Shown: positions 1 to 5,345 of the stretch, one piece after another
Layout of the letters: every line of letters starts with the position of its first letter
How positions within the stretch are numbered: position 1 is the first letter of the stretch
Origin: Candidatus Peregrinibacteria bacterium RIFOXYB2_FULL_32_7
GTDB lineage: Bacteria; Patescibacteriota; Gracilibacteria; UBA1369; GWF2-33-10
Length of the DNA stretch: 7,047 bases
Direction of reading: 5' to 3'
Assembly (NCBI GenBank): GCA_001787465.1
Contig: MFXJ01000069.1
Coordinates: 1-7,047 of the forward strand
Notes under the pieces: model-generated
What the model was told of the DNA's origin: nothing
The model's database searches: none
Seen by the model: only the letters and a program-made list of their open reading frames with translations
Translations under genes and position numbers: made by a program

Positions 1-1
1 T

Positions 2-505
2 TTACAATTATTAGATAATTTTATAAAAGAGTTAGAAAATGCTTTATATGCAGGGATGTTGAGTTCGTATGCTCAAGGATATGATTTGATTTCTACTGCG
101 GCAGAGGAGGAAGGTTGGAAAATTAATTTATCTGAAATTTCAAGAATTTGGGAAGGAGGATGCATTATCAGAGCAGATATTTTAAATTTTTTACATAAAG
201 CGTATTCAAATACGCCTAGTAGAGACGCATTGCAATGCGTCTCTACCAAGCATTTATTTGAAATTAATAAAATTAAAGATGATTTGAAGAAATCTATTCC
301 TGATTTGCGTAAGATTGTATCTTTTTGCGCAGAAAATAGTGTCCCTACGCCAAGTTTATCAACTGCTTTATCATATTTCGATTCAATGACTAGAGAAAAT
401 TTACCAGCAAATTTTATTCAAGGTTTGCGTGATTATTTCGGAGCGCATACGTATGAGAGAATTGATAGAGATGGAAGTTTCCATTGTGAATGGATTCTTG
501 GGTAA
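2..505 (+). CDS. gnd: 6-phosphogluconate dehydrogenase, C-terminal part (5' truncated by window edge)
   Basis: This is the 3' end of a decarboxylating 6-phosphogluconate dehydrogenase gene; the reading frame is open to the left edge and 167 codons are visible. The enzyme oxidises 6-phosphogluconate to ribulose 5-phosphate and CO2 with NAD(P) in the cytoplasmic pentose phosphate pathway. The visible part is the all-helical C-terminal domain. Diagnostic stretches are SYAQGY near 65-82, GGCIIRA near 155-175, LPANFIQ, and the family signature RDYFGAHTYER near 428-460, followed by the usual GSFH..W ending. The Rossmann domain and catalytic Lys lie outside the window. Between NTP and LRKIV there are 29 residues, against 21 in the E. 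coli enzyme as I recall it. The excess coincides with a palindromic repeat at 219-246 that is translated in frame. The gene converges on the next one with a 10-bp gap. Family assignment is very secure. Confidence 0.93.
   Translation, partial: LQLLDNFIKELENALYAGMLSSYAQGYDLISTAAEEEGWKINLSEISRIWEGGCIIRADILNFLHKAYSNTPSRDALQCVSTKHLFEINKIKDDLKKSIPDLRKIVSFCAENSVPTPSLSTALSYFDSMTRENLPANFIQGLRDYFGAHTYERIDRDGSFHCEWILG
219..246. repeat. 28-bp perfect palindrome inside gnd
   Basis: The left arm GTAGAGACGCATTG (219-232) is followed at once by its exact reverse complement CAATGCGTCTCTAC (233-246). It lies within the gnd reading frame, adding codons from about Ser at 218 to Thr at 245. Deleting 24 bp (221-244) restores the frame and leaves the domain at the length expected from E. 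coli Gnd. This is consistent with a 22-bp palindrome inserted with a duplicated TA dinucleotide. Palindromes with a GTAGAGACG arm are, from memory, dispersed repeats in some bacterial genomes such as cyanobacteria. No second copy is visible in this window. Confidence 0.8.
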
Positions 506-515
506 TTTAAAAAAA

Positions 516-941
516 TTAAGCGGCTTTTCGATCACAATTATCTATAGCTTCTTGAATAGTCATGCCGCCCCTATCATATTCTTTAAGATATTTTTCAAAT
601 CTAAATTCTTGAAATTCTATAGGAGTATATAACTTGGAATTATCTGCTAGATATTGCTCTGCCTGCATAATTTGTAGGAACGCTGTTTGCTCAATGTCTT
701 CATATGCTTCTAAAATATACCTTATACAATCTCTAAAAGTTACAACGCCAGCAACAACATCATCATGATCAGGGTTTCCAAAATCGATATCAAGAGTTTT
801 TTGTATTACAGAATAATGCATTTTTCTATTTATAGTACCATCAGGATTAACTATTCCATCCGTATAAGAACCATCTCTAGCTATTAGTGCTCCTAATACA
901 TTATTAATTTTTTCCGCTTCAGTAGCAGTTAAAGTTTCCAT
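516..941 (-). CDS. Hypothetical protein, 141 aa
   Basis: I do not recognise this protein. It is a soluble, acidic, mostly helical-looking polypeptide with no signal peptide, membrane segment or cysteine motif. An acidic middle stretch (LEAYEDIEQ) leads into an aromatic-rich section (EFQEFRFEKYLKEY), and the protein ends in a helix with NCDRKAA. ATG at 941 is chosen because it is the first start, a promoter-like sequence lies 30-60 bp upstream, and no later start gives a better context; no Shine-Dalgarno motif precedes it. It converges with gnd, the stop codons being separated by 10 bp containing only a weak A/T inverted repeat. The length, absence of an overlapping better frame and ordinary amino-acid composition support a real gene. 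It may be a lineage-restricted orphan. Confidence 0.65.
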   Translation of the reverse strand: METLTATEAEKINNVLGALIARDGSYTDGIVNPDGTINRKMHYSVIQKTLDIDFGNPDHDDVVAGVVTFRDCIRYILEAYEDIEQTAFLQIMQAEQYLADNSKLYTPIEFQEFRFEKYLKEYDRGGMTIQEAIDNCDRKAA

Positions 942-973
942 AAGGTTGGGTACTTTTAGTGAACATTATCTAT

Positions 974-1001
974 TTTATAATATATTTATACATTCTGGCA
1001 A
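974..1001 (-). promoter_or_regulatory. Candidate promoter for the 141-aa hypothetical gene
   Basis: Read on the minus strand, TTGCCA (996-1001) and TATAAA (974-979) are separated by 16 bp, matching the bacterial -35/-10 layout. Transcription would begin near 967, giving a leader of roughly 25 nt before the ATG at 941. In DNA this AT-rich, chance matches to the -10 are common, so only the pair with correct spacing is informative. Confidence 0.4.
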
Positions 1002-1011
1002 GAGAAAAAAT

Positions 1012-1040
1012 TTGACGAAGAAAAACTAGCAGTGTAAATT
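1012..1040 (+). promoter_or_regulatory. Candidate plus-strand promoter ahead of a gene-free structured region
   Basis: TTGACG (1012-1017, five of six consensus bases) and TAAATT (1035-1040, four of six) are separated by exactly 17 bp. The predicted start, near 1046, falls at the foot of a perfect 8-bp hairpin: GAAAACTT at 1046-1053 and AAGTTTTC at 1063-1070. No protein gene follows on this strand before the terminator at 1444-1473, so if active the promoter would make a non-coding RNA of about 425 nt. Confidence 0.3.
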
Positions 1041-1045
1041 AAAAT

Positions 1046-1473
1046 GAAAACTTCAAAAATAAAAGTTTTCCAAAATAAAAATAAAAAATTCTACAGACTG
1101 CGCAGTCATTGGTAGATAAAAAGATCTTTGAAAATTCGGTTCAAGGCAGTAAGGAAATGTAGATAATTAATAGTCTGTATTTCTTTCCTGCTTTGTGAAT
1201 AGGATAAAGAATTGACTATCTTTGTCCGCAAAAAATTTTCTCGATTCAGTCCGCAATCGTTTTGTAAAAAACACTGTGTAGAACTGGATATCAACGGGGA
1301 GTCCTTGGACAGACTTTAAACTTCATCCAAAATAAGGCAAGAAAATTTCTAAATTGGTCATTTAGGGAAAACAAAAATCCAAAACAAAAATTACTAGCAT
1401 AAATGGCTATAATGCCGATGTCGCTAGAAATTGGATTAAAGAGAAAACACCCGCGAAAGCGGGTGTTTTTTTT
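1046..1473 (+). ncRNA. Possible structured non-coding RNA (gene-free region with several hairpins)
   Basis: The 533-bp interval 942-1474 has no convincing protein gene but is rich in inverted repeats. Visible stems are: GAAAACTT/AAGTTTTC (1046-1053 with 1063-1070); the 12-bp palindrome GACTGCGCAGTC (1096-1107); CTTTGAA/TTCAAGG (1126-1132 with 1140-1146); a two-part helix with ATAGTC/GACTAT outside (1170-1175 with 1214-1219) and TTCTTTCCT pairing to AGG-AT-AAAGAA inside (1181-1189 with 1201-1211); CGATT/AATCG (1242-1246 with 1255-1259); and CTAGC/GCTAG (1394-1398 with 1423-1427) enclosing GGC/GCC. It ends at a U8 intrinsic terminator. I looked for hallmarks of RNase P RNA, tmRNA, SRP RNA, group I and II introns and tRNA and found none. 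Orientation rests on the promoter at 1012 and the better T-tract. It could instead be non-functional spacer or decayed mobile DNA. Confidence 0.25.
1444..1473. terminator. Intrinsic terminator, usable from both directions
   Basis: AAAACACCCGC (1444-1454) pairs perfectly with GCGGGTGTTTT (1459-1469) across a GAAA tetraloop. On the plus strand the GC-rich stem runs into eight Ts (1466-1473). On the minus strand it is followed by TTTTCTCTTT and begins only a few bases after the methyltransferase-like gene's stop codon (1475-1477), so it is the natural end of the comEC-methyltransferase transcript. The better T-tract faces the plus strand, which is why a plus-strand RNA ending here is considered. 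This is the most GC-rich stem in the window. Confidence 0.9.
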
Positions 1474-1474
1474 A

Positions 1475-2512
1475 TTATTTTGTTAAACGTTGAAAAACTT
1501 TAGATAATCTAGAAGGTTCTTCCTTTTCAATATTACTATTGAAAAATTTTCTTAAATTATCTGCAATTATTGGATAAATATCATCTGGAATTTGAGATTT
1601 AACAGATATTAAGAAGAATTCGCATCCTTCTAAATCCATATTTCCAAATTTTTCTTTCGGCATTAAATTAAGTTCGTCTAATACAGTTACTGGTATATAT
1701 AATGGCGCTACATCATTTGGATCTAATAATTTAATAAGTTCGAACATTTTTCGAGTATTCTCACTAATTTTCTTTTCAAATTTTTCCTTTTCATCATCAT
1801 TTGAGCCTTTTTCAACCACTATTGTCCCATGAGTTAAACATTTTGTAATTTTAAATCCATGATTATATAAATTTATAAACAATCTTAAAAGTTTATTTTG
1901 ATCGGAAATAGCATCAATATTCTGTAATTCAGCAAACAAATCATAACTGTAATAAAATAACATTTTGCCATTTGTTTTTAAAATTCTTTGTAATTCTTTC
2001 ATTACAGTAGGATCTTTTAAAGTGGCGTCATCCATATATTTAAAAATGATAATATCTACTGAGGCATCCTCATTTGGCAAATTCTTTGCATCTGCTTGTG
2101 TAAAATTAAATTTTTTAGGCATTCTTTCATATCTTTTTTTATCTATATGCATTGTGTTTGGAAAAACTGCACGCACAGATGTATCATTACCACTACCTAT
2201 GTAAACAATATTTGCATTGTCATCTACGCTATATTTATCTCTAAATTCCTTTAAATCTTTAATAGGATCTGCATTATCAATTTTATCAAGCAATCCTGTT
2301 CTATAATGTATTTCCCAAATAATAGTTTTAGTAATTTTATTTATTAATGTTGCAGATATTGAACCTATTCTTCCTGTATTTTTTAAAGCATCAATAACTT
2401 TTTGTCGAACTTCCATTTCTTTAGCAATTAAAAGCCCTTTTTCTACTAAAGAGAATTCAGGATCTTTTGTTAAAAATTCTGCCACTGATAGTAAGATTTC
2501 TGTTAGTTTCAT
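1475..2512 (-). CDS. Class I SAM-dependent methyltransferase-like protein, 345 aa
   Basis: The centre of the protein (about residues 98-190) has the layout of a class I methyltransferase Rossmann fold: a glycine-containing motif I VYIGSGNDT at 103-111, an acidic residue ending the second strand in HIDKKRYE (Asp124), DAKNLP at 141-146 ahead of strand four SVDIIIFKY, and LKTNGKMLFYY at 178-188. It therefore probably binds S-adenosylmethionine. No target-recognition motif is visible, so the substrate is unknown. The N-terminal 95 residues are helical with no clear family, and the C-terminal 100 are charged and helical with an EKEKFEKK stretch. No signal peptide or membrane segment is seen. The gene lies 41 bp downstream of comEC on the same strand and ends at a strong hairpin, so the two are likely co-transcribed. 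ATG at 2512 is preceded by AT-rich sequence without a Shine-Dalgarno motif. A catalytically inactive homologue is possible. Confidence 0.75.
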   Translation of the reverse strand: MKLTEILLSVAEFLTKDPEFSLVEKGLLIAKEMEVRQKVIDALKNTGRIGSISATLINKITKTIIWEIHYRTGLLDKIDNADPIKDLKEFRDKYSVDDNANIVYIGSGNDTSVRAVFPNTMHIDKKRYERMPKKFNFTQADAKNLPNEDASVDIIIFKYMDDATLKDPTVMKELQRILKTNGKMLFYYSYDLFAELQNIDAISDQNKLLRLFINLYNHGFKITKCLTHGTIVVEKGSNDDEKEKFEKKISENTRKMFELIKLLDPNDVAPLYIPVTVLDELNLMPKEKFGNMDLEGCEFFLISVKSQIPDDIYPIIADNLRKFFNSNIEKEEPSRLSKVFQRLTK

Positions 2513-2553
2513 CTAAACATAATAGCATAATCCTTAAACTATATCGAGTTTTT

Positions 2554-4011
2554 TTAATTATTTTTCTCTCCCTTAAATAACCAAAAACAAAGTCCGGCGT
2601 AATAAATTACTAAAATAATTTCATTTACCCATGGAACATTTATTGATGCATATGGAATTTGAGCGCAAAAGTGGGTGAATTTCATCATTAATTCTAAACT
2701 TAGAAAAGCTGGCAAACTTAAAATTTTACCAAGTGTGAAATTTAAAATGCTTCCGAGAAAGGCAAAAGCGCCGAACATCATCGCAATAGGGATTAGTGGC
2801 GCCACTAAAATATTAGCGAGTGGAGAAATTAGTGAAAGTCTACCGAAATTTAATAAAATAATTGGCACGGCTGTTACTTGTGCTGACATGGTCATTAAAA
2901 ATGATTCGCGAATGCCAAGTATATTTGGAAGTTTTAAAATTTTACCTAATTTTGGCGAGGCATAAATAAGACCGATTGTGGCAAGAAAAGATAGCTGGAA
3001 GCCAACATCGTAAACTAGAATTTTTGGATTAAGTAAAGTCATTAGAAAAGCGGTGAAGATTAAAGTGATGGCAATTACAGATTTTCGTCCAAACCAAATG
3101 GCAAGTAAACCGATAACTCCCATGATCCCAGCTCTGATTACAGCGGCTGATGCTCCGACAAAGATTACGAAAACTATTATCGTGATGGATGAGCAGATGA
3201 TTTGTGTTTTACGATGGAGAAAACTTAAAAGTCCAGAAATTAAAACTATGACCAAAGTGATATTGTATCCAGAAATGGCAATGATGTGAGTGAGTCCGGT
3301 TGTGTTGAAATCTTGCATTAAATTATCAGGAATGCCTTTGCGAGAGCCAGTAATCAGTCCAGCTTCAAAAGAGGCATGAGGCTCTGGAAAAAGTTGATTT
3401 AATCGATTTTCTACATATTTTTTAAATTCAAAAATATTTTTATAGAAAAAATCGCCTTTATTTTTATGCAAATTCTTAATTTGAGGGCTGTAAATAACGC
3501 TATAAATTTTATATCTGGCTAAATATTTATCATACGCGAAATCTTCAATAATTTCAGGTTTAATAAGTTCTCCAGAAATTTCTAAAATATCCCCATATCT
3601 ATATTCTGGATAGCGGGGAATAGAAATCAAGACTAATCCTTTTAGTTTTTTATATTTTTGATTATGAAAAAAATTTTCAGCGCAGATAGTTAATTTAGTT
3701 TGATCACGTCTGGCGTCAACTTCTTTGCAGATTCTCCCTTGAAAAGTTATTTTTTGTCCATTGTAAAAGGAAATATGATTTTCATTGAAATTTGGGAAGG
3801 AATATTTAAAGCAAAATGATCCGAGGATTAAAAAAATATAGAATATTAGAAAGATTTTAGTTTTAAGTTTAAAGCAGATGATAAAAGTTAAAGGACAAAG
3901 AATAAAGAAAAGAATTTGTAAATAGAAAAATTTCTGATCAAAGTTTGAGGCGAGGATCACGCCTGAGAGGAAGCAGAGCATGGAGAGAATAGTAATTTTG
4001 GAATGAGGCAT
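2554..4011 (-). CDS. comEC: ComEC/Rec2-family DNA uptake channel, short form
   Basis: ComEC forms the inner-membrane channel that carries transforming single-stranded DNA into the cytoplasm. The 485-residue protein starts with two or three hydrophobic segments (about 6-70), then a soluble OB-like DUF4131 region (about 80-178, including ITFQGRI and RYGDILEISGEL). The competence domain follows: GLITGSRKGIP at 218-228, the hallmark HIIAISGYN at 242-250, ASAAVIRAGIMG at 287-298, DVGFQLSFLATIG at 335-347 and QVTAVPIILLNFG at 378-390. Several further transmembrane helices lead to the C-terminus. The C-terminal metallo-beta-lactamase-like domain of full-length ComEC (typically 700-800 residues) is absent, and the ending GEKNN follows the last helix directly. 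Nothing suggests a frameshift. It is divergent from the nrnA-pilin run and upstream of the methyltransferase-like gene. ATG at 4011 is the first start of the frame, with no Shine-Dalgarno motif. Confidence 0.93.
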   Translation of the reverse strand: MPHSKITILSMLCFLSGVILASNFDQKFFYLQILFFILCPLTFIICFKLKTKIFLIFYIFLILGSFCFKYSFPNFNENHISFYNGQKITFQGRICKEVDARRDQTKLTICAENFFHNQKYKKLKGLVLISIPRYPEYRYGDILEISGELIKPEIIEDFAYDKYLARYKIYSVIYSPQIKNLHKNKGDFFYKNIFEFKKYVENRLNQLFPEPHASFEAGLITGSRKGIPDNLMQDFNTTGLTHIIAISGYNITLVIVLISGLLSFLHRKTQIICSSITIIVFVIFVGASAAVIRAGIMGVIGLLAIWFGRKSVIAITLIFTAFLMTLLNPKILVYDVGFQLSFLATIGLIYASPKLGKILKLPNILGIRESFLMTMSAQVTAVPIILLNFGRLSLISPLANILVAPLIPIAMMFGAFAFLGSILNFTLGKILSLPAFLSLELMMKFTHFCAQIPYASINVPWVNEIILVIYYAGLCFWLFKGEKNN

Positions 4012-4069
4012 TTCTTGAAGATAAAAAATTACAATCTAATATCTCTTTATATCATTCGATTCTGAATTT

Positions 4070-4099
4070 TTCATGAAACGAAAATGAATTTTCGATGAA
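4070..4099. repeat. Hairpin-forming inverted repeat in the divergent spacer
   Basis: CGAAAAT (4079-4085) and ATTTTCG (4088-4094) are a perfect inverted repeat with a 2-base gap. TTCAT (4070-4074) and ATGAA (4095-4099) extend the pairing around a GAAA bulge. A run of Ts follows at 4100-4105. It resembles a weak terminator on the plus strand, but no plus-strand gene lies upstream. It could be an operator for comEC or chance in AT-rich DNA. The rest of 4012-4167 shows only AT-rich sequence with no gene. Confidence 0.35.
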
Positions 4100-4130
4100 T
4101 TTTTTGTTAAAGAGAATTTAGGATTTTATC

Positions 4131-4157
4131 TTTACTTTTCATTTTTTCTCTTATAAT
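4131..4157 (+). promoter_or_regulatory. Candidate promoter for the nrnA-pilin run
   Basis: A perfect TATAAT lies at 4152-4157 in the spacer before the plus-strand genes. The best upstream partner is TTTACT (4131-4136), only 15 bp away and a weak -35. If used, transcription would start near 4164, and the inverted-repeat element at 4168-4306 would be the first part of a leader of about 170 nt. Confidence 0.35.
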
Positions 4158-4167
4158 CTTTAACACT

Positions 4168-4306
4168 TATACTACTCCGCTTTTAAATTTTAAAATTAAG
4201 TAGTATATGCTCCGAAGCTTAATCAATTATTTTATAAGATAAATAAATAATATTATAAAGCTACGTAGCATTATACAATTTTAAATTATTAAAGCGTAGG
4301 AGTATA
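4168..4306. repeat. Inverted-repeat-bounded element of about 139 bp upstream of nrnA
   Basis: The ends are near-perfect inverted repeats. TATACTACTCCGCTTTTAA starts at 4168, and the reverse complement of 4288-4306 reads TATACTCCTACGCTTTAAT, with most positions identical. Inside is a nested perfect pair, TATACTAC (4168-4175) with GTAGTATA (4200-4207), enclosing TTTTAAA/TTTAAAA (4181-4195). A related motif GCTCCGAAGCTTAA begins at 4209 and a 10-bp palindrome GCTACGTAGC lies at 4260-4269. It has no coding potential. It could be a small non-autonomous mobile element or a regulatory leader structure. Confidence 0.5.
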
Positions 4307-4331
4307 TATTAAATTATTTTGATACGTTTCT

Positions 4332-5303
4332 ATGGAAGATTTTGTAAATAATACGCAATTTGGGAAAGCAAAAAAACTTATTGATTTTGCACAAAATATT
4401 ATAGTGATATCGCACCGAAGTCCTGATGCCGATGCTGTTGGCGCCAATATTGCTTTGGCAACAGCTTTAAAAAAAATAGGGAAAAATGTTTTTTCTGCTT
4501 GTACTGACGCTCTCCCTAGCAATTTAAAGTTTTTAAAAGGAACAGAAACTTTTGCGCAGAAATTTAATTCGCTTGATTTCGATTTGCTTATCACTGTTGA
4601 TTGTGGATCTTTGCGTCAGATCGAATTTGAACCTGAAATTGCTCGTTTTCGTAAAACAGGAAAAACTTTTATTAATTTTGATCATCATGCTAGCAATGAT
4701 TTTTTTGGTGATATTAATATTGTGGAAACAAAATGCGCGGCTACTTGTGAACTTTTATATTATTTCTTTAATTTTTGCGATTTTGAAATTGATTTCAAGC
4801 AGGCAACAGCTCTTTTGGCGGGAATTTATTATGATACGGGAAGATTTATGCATTCTAATACTACAGAAAATAATTTAAATATTGCGGCTGAATTATTAGA
4901 AAAAGGCGCTGATTTTAGCTCGATTATTAAAAATCTTTATAAAACAAAATCTTTTGAACAATTGAAATTGTGGGGGCTTATTTTTAATCGAGCGCGAATT
5001 AATGATAAGAATATCGTTATTTCAGCAGTCACAAAAGATGATTTATTTGAATGCGGGGCTTCAAATGAACATATTAATGGAGCGATTGATTATTTAAATA
5101 CAGTTGCTGAAACGAAATTTTGTCTGCTTCTTACCGAAGATGATTCTCAAATAAAAGCCTCAGTACGAACACAAAGAGAAGATCTGGATTTATCTAAATT
5201 GAGTTCTATATTTGGCGGCGGTGGACATAAAAAAGCATCTGGATTCAGTATTTCAGGAAAAATTCAGAAAGATATTGAAGTTAAGTGGCGAATAGGTGTA
5301 TAA
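4332..5303 (+). CDS. nrnA: DHH/DHHA1 phosphoesterase, NrnA-like oligoribonuclease/pAp phosphatase
   Basis: NrnA-type enzymes are cytoplasmic, metal-dependent phosphoesterases that degrade very short RNA or DNA oligonucleotides and dephosphorylate 3'-phosphoadenosine 5'-phosphate. All expected motifs are present in order: motif I SHRSPDADAVG at 27-37, motif II VDCG at 89-92, the name-giving DHH at 117-119 within INFDHHASND, and motif IV GIYYDTGRFMH at 164-174. The C-terminal DHHA1 substrate-binding domain has the glycine-rich GGGGHKKASG at 295-304. At 323 residues it has normal family length and all metal ligands are intact, so it should be active. A related role in cyclic dinucleotide breakdown (GdpP-like) is less likely, since there are no membrane or PAS domains. 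ATG at 4332 is the first start and gives a full N-terminus; no Shine-Dalgarno motif is visible. It is followed after 32 bp by the pilin-like genes and is probably co-transcribed with them. Confidence 0.92.
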   Translation: MEDFVNNTQFGKAKKLIDFAQNIIVISHRSPDADAVGANIALATALKKIGKNVFSACTDALPSNLKFLKGTETFAQKFNSLDFDLLITVDCGSLRQIEFEPEIARFRKTGKTFINFDHHASNDFFGDINIVETKCAATCELLYYFFNFCDFEIDFKQATALLAGIYYDTGRFMHSNTTENNLNIAAELLEKGADFSSIIKNLYKTKSFEQLKLWGLIFNRARINDKNIVISAVTKDDLFECGASNEHINGAIDYLNTVAETKFCLLLTEDDSQIKASVRTQREDLDLSKLSSIFGGGGHKKASGFSISGKIQKDIEVKWRIGV

Positions 5304-5309
5304 TATAAA

Positions 5310-5345
5310 GAATTTTAAATTTTGAATTTTAAATTTTGAATTTTA
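5310..5345 (+). repeat. 14-bp tandem repeat at the start of the first pilin gene
   Basis: The unit GAATTTTAAATTTT occurs at 5310-5323 and 5324-5337, followed by a partial GAATTTTA at 5338-5345, with no mismatches. The repeat fills the spacer between the phosphoesterase and the first pilin-like gene and includes its proposed TTG start (5336-5338). Copy-number change here would alter the leader and might move the start. Confidence 0.85.

Noticed and set aside
503..518. TAATTT/AAATTA inverted repeat between the convergent stops as a terminator
   Set aside because: The stem is only six A/T pairs with no T-run beyond it, so it is too weak to call.
429..632. A 67-codon plus-strand frame spanning the gnd 3' end
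   Set aside because: It overlaps the secure end of gnd and the opposing 141-aa gene in other frames, and its product is a random hydrophobic and basic mixture.
1126..1150. GGTTCAA resembling a tRNA T-loop
   Set aside because: No acceptor stem, anticodon arm or matching T-stem is present; the bases instead form the CTTTGAA/TTCAAGG hairpin.
1106..1294. A 62-codon minus-strand reading frame in the gene-free region
   Set aside because: The translation is low-complexity in style with no family resemblance and no start signal, and it overlaps hairpins. It is better explained as chance in non-coding DNA.
1385..1413. TATAAT at 1408-1413 as a promoter
   Set aside because: There is no -35 element at the right distance, it lies in the loop of the GGC/GCC hairpin, and transcription would meet the terminator within about 30 bp.
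1046..1473. CRISPR array or Cas-associated tracrRNA
   Set aside because: There are no regularly spaced repeats of array length and no cas-like gene in the window; the only direct repeat is an 8-mer present twice.
2675..3289. Plus-strand frames antisense to comEC
   Set aside because: They are antisense shadows of the competence domain, whose motifs are unambiguous on the minus strand.
4289..4878. Frames overlapping the phosphoesterase gene on both strands
   Set aside because: The DHH motifs run continuously in the 4332 frame; the others are shadows.
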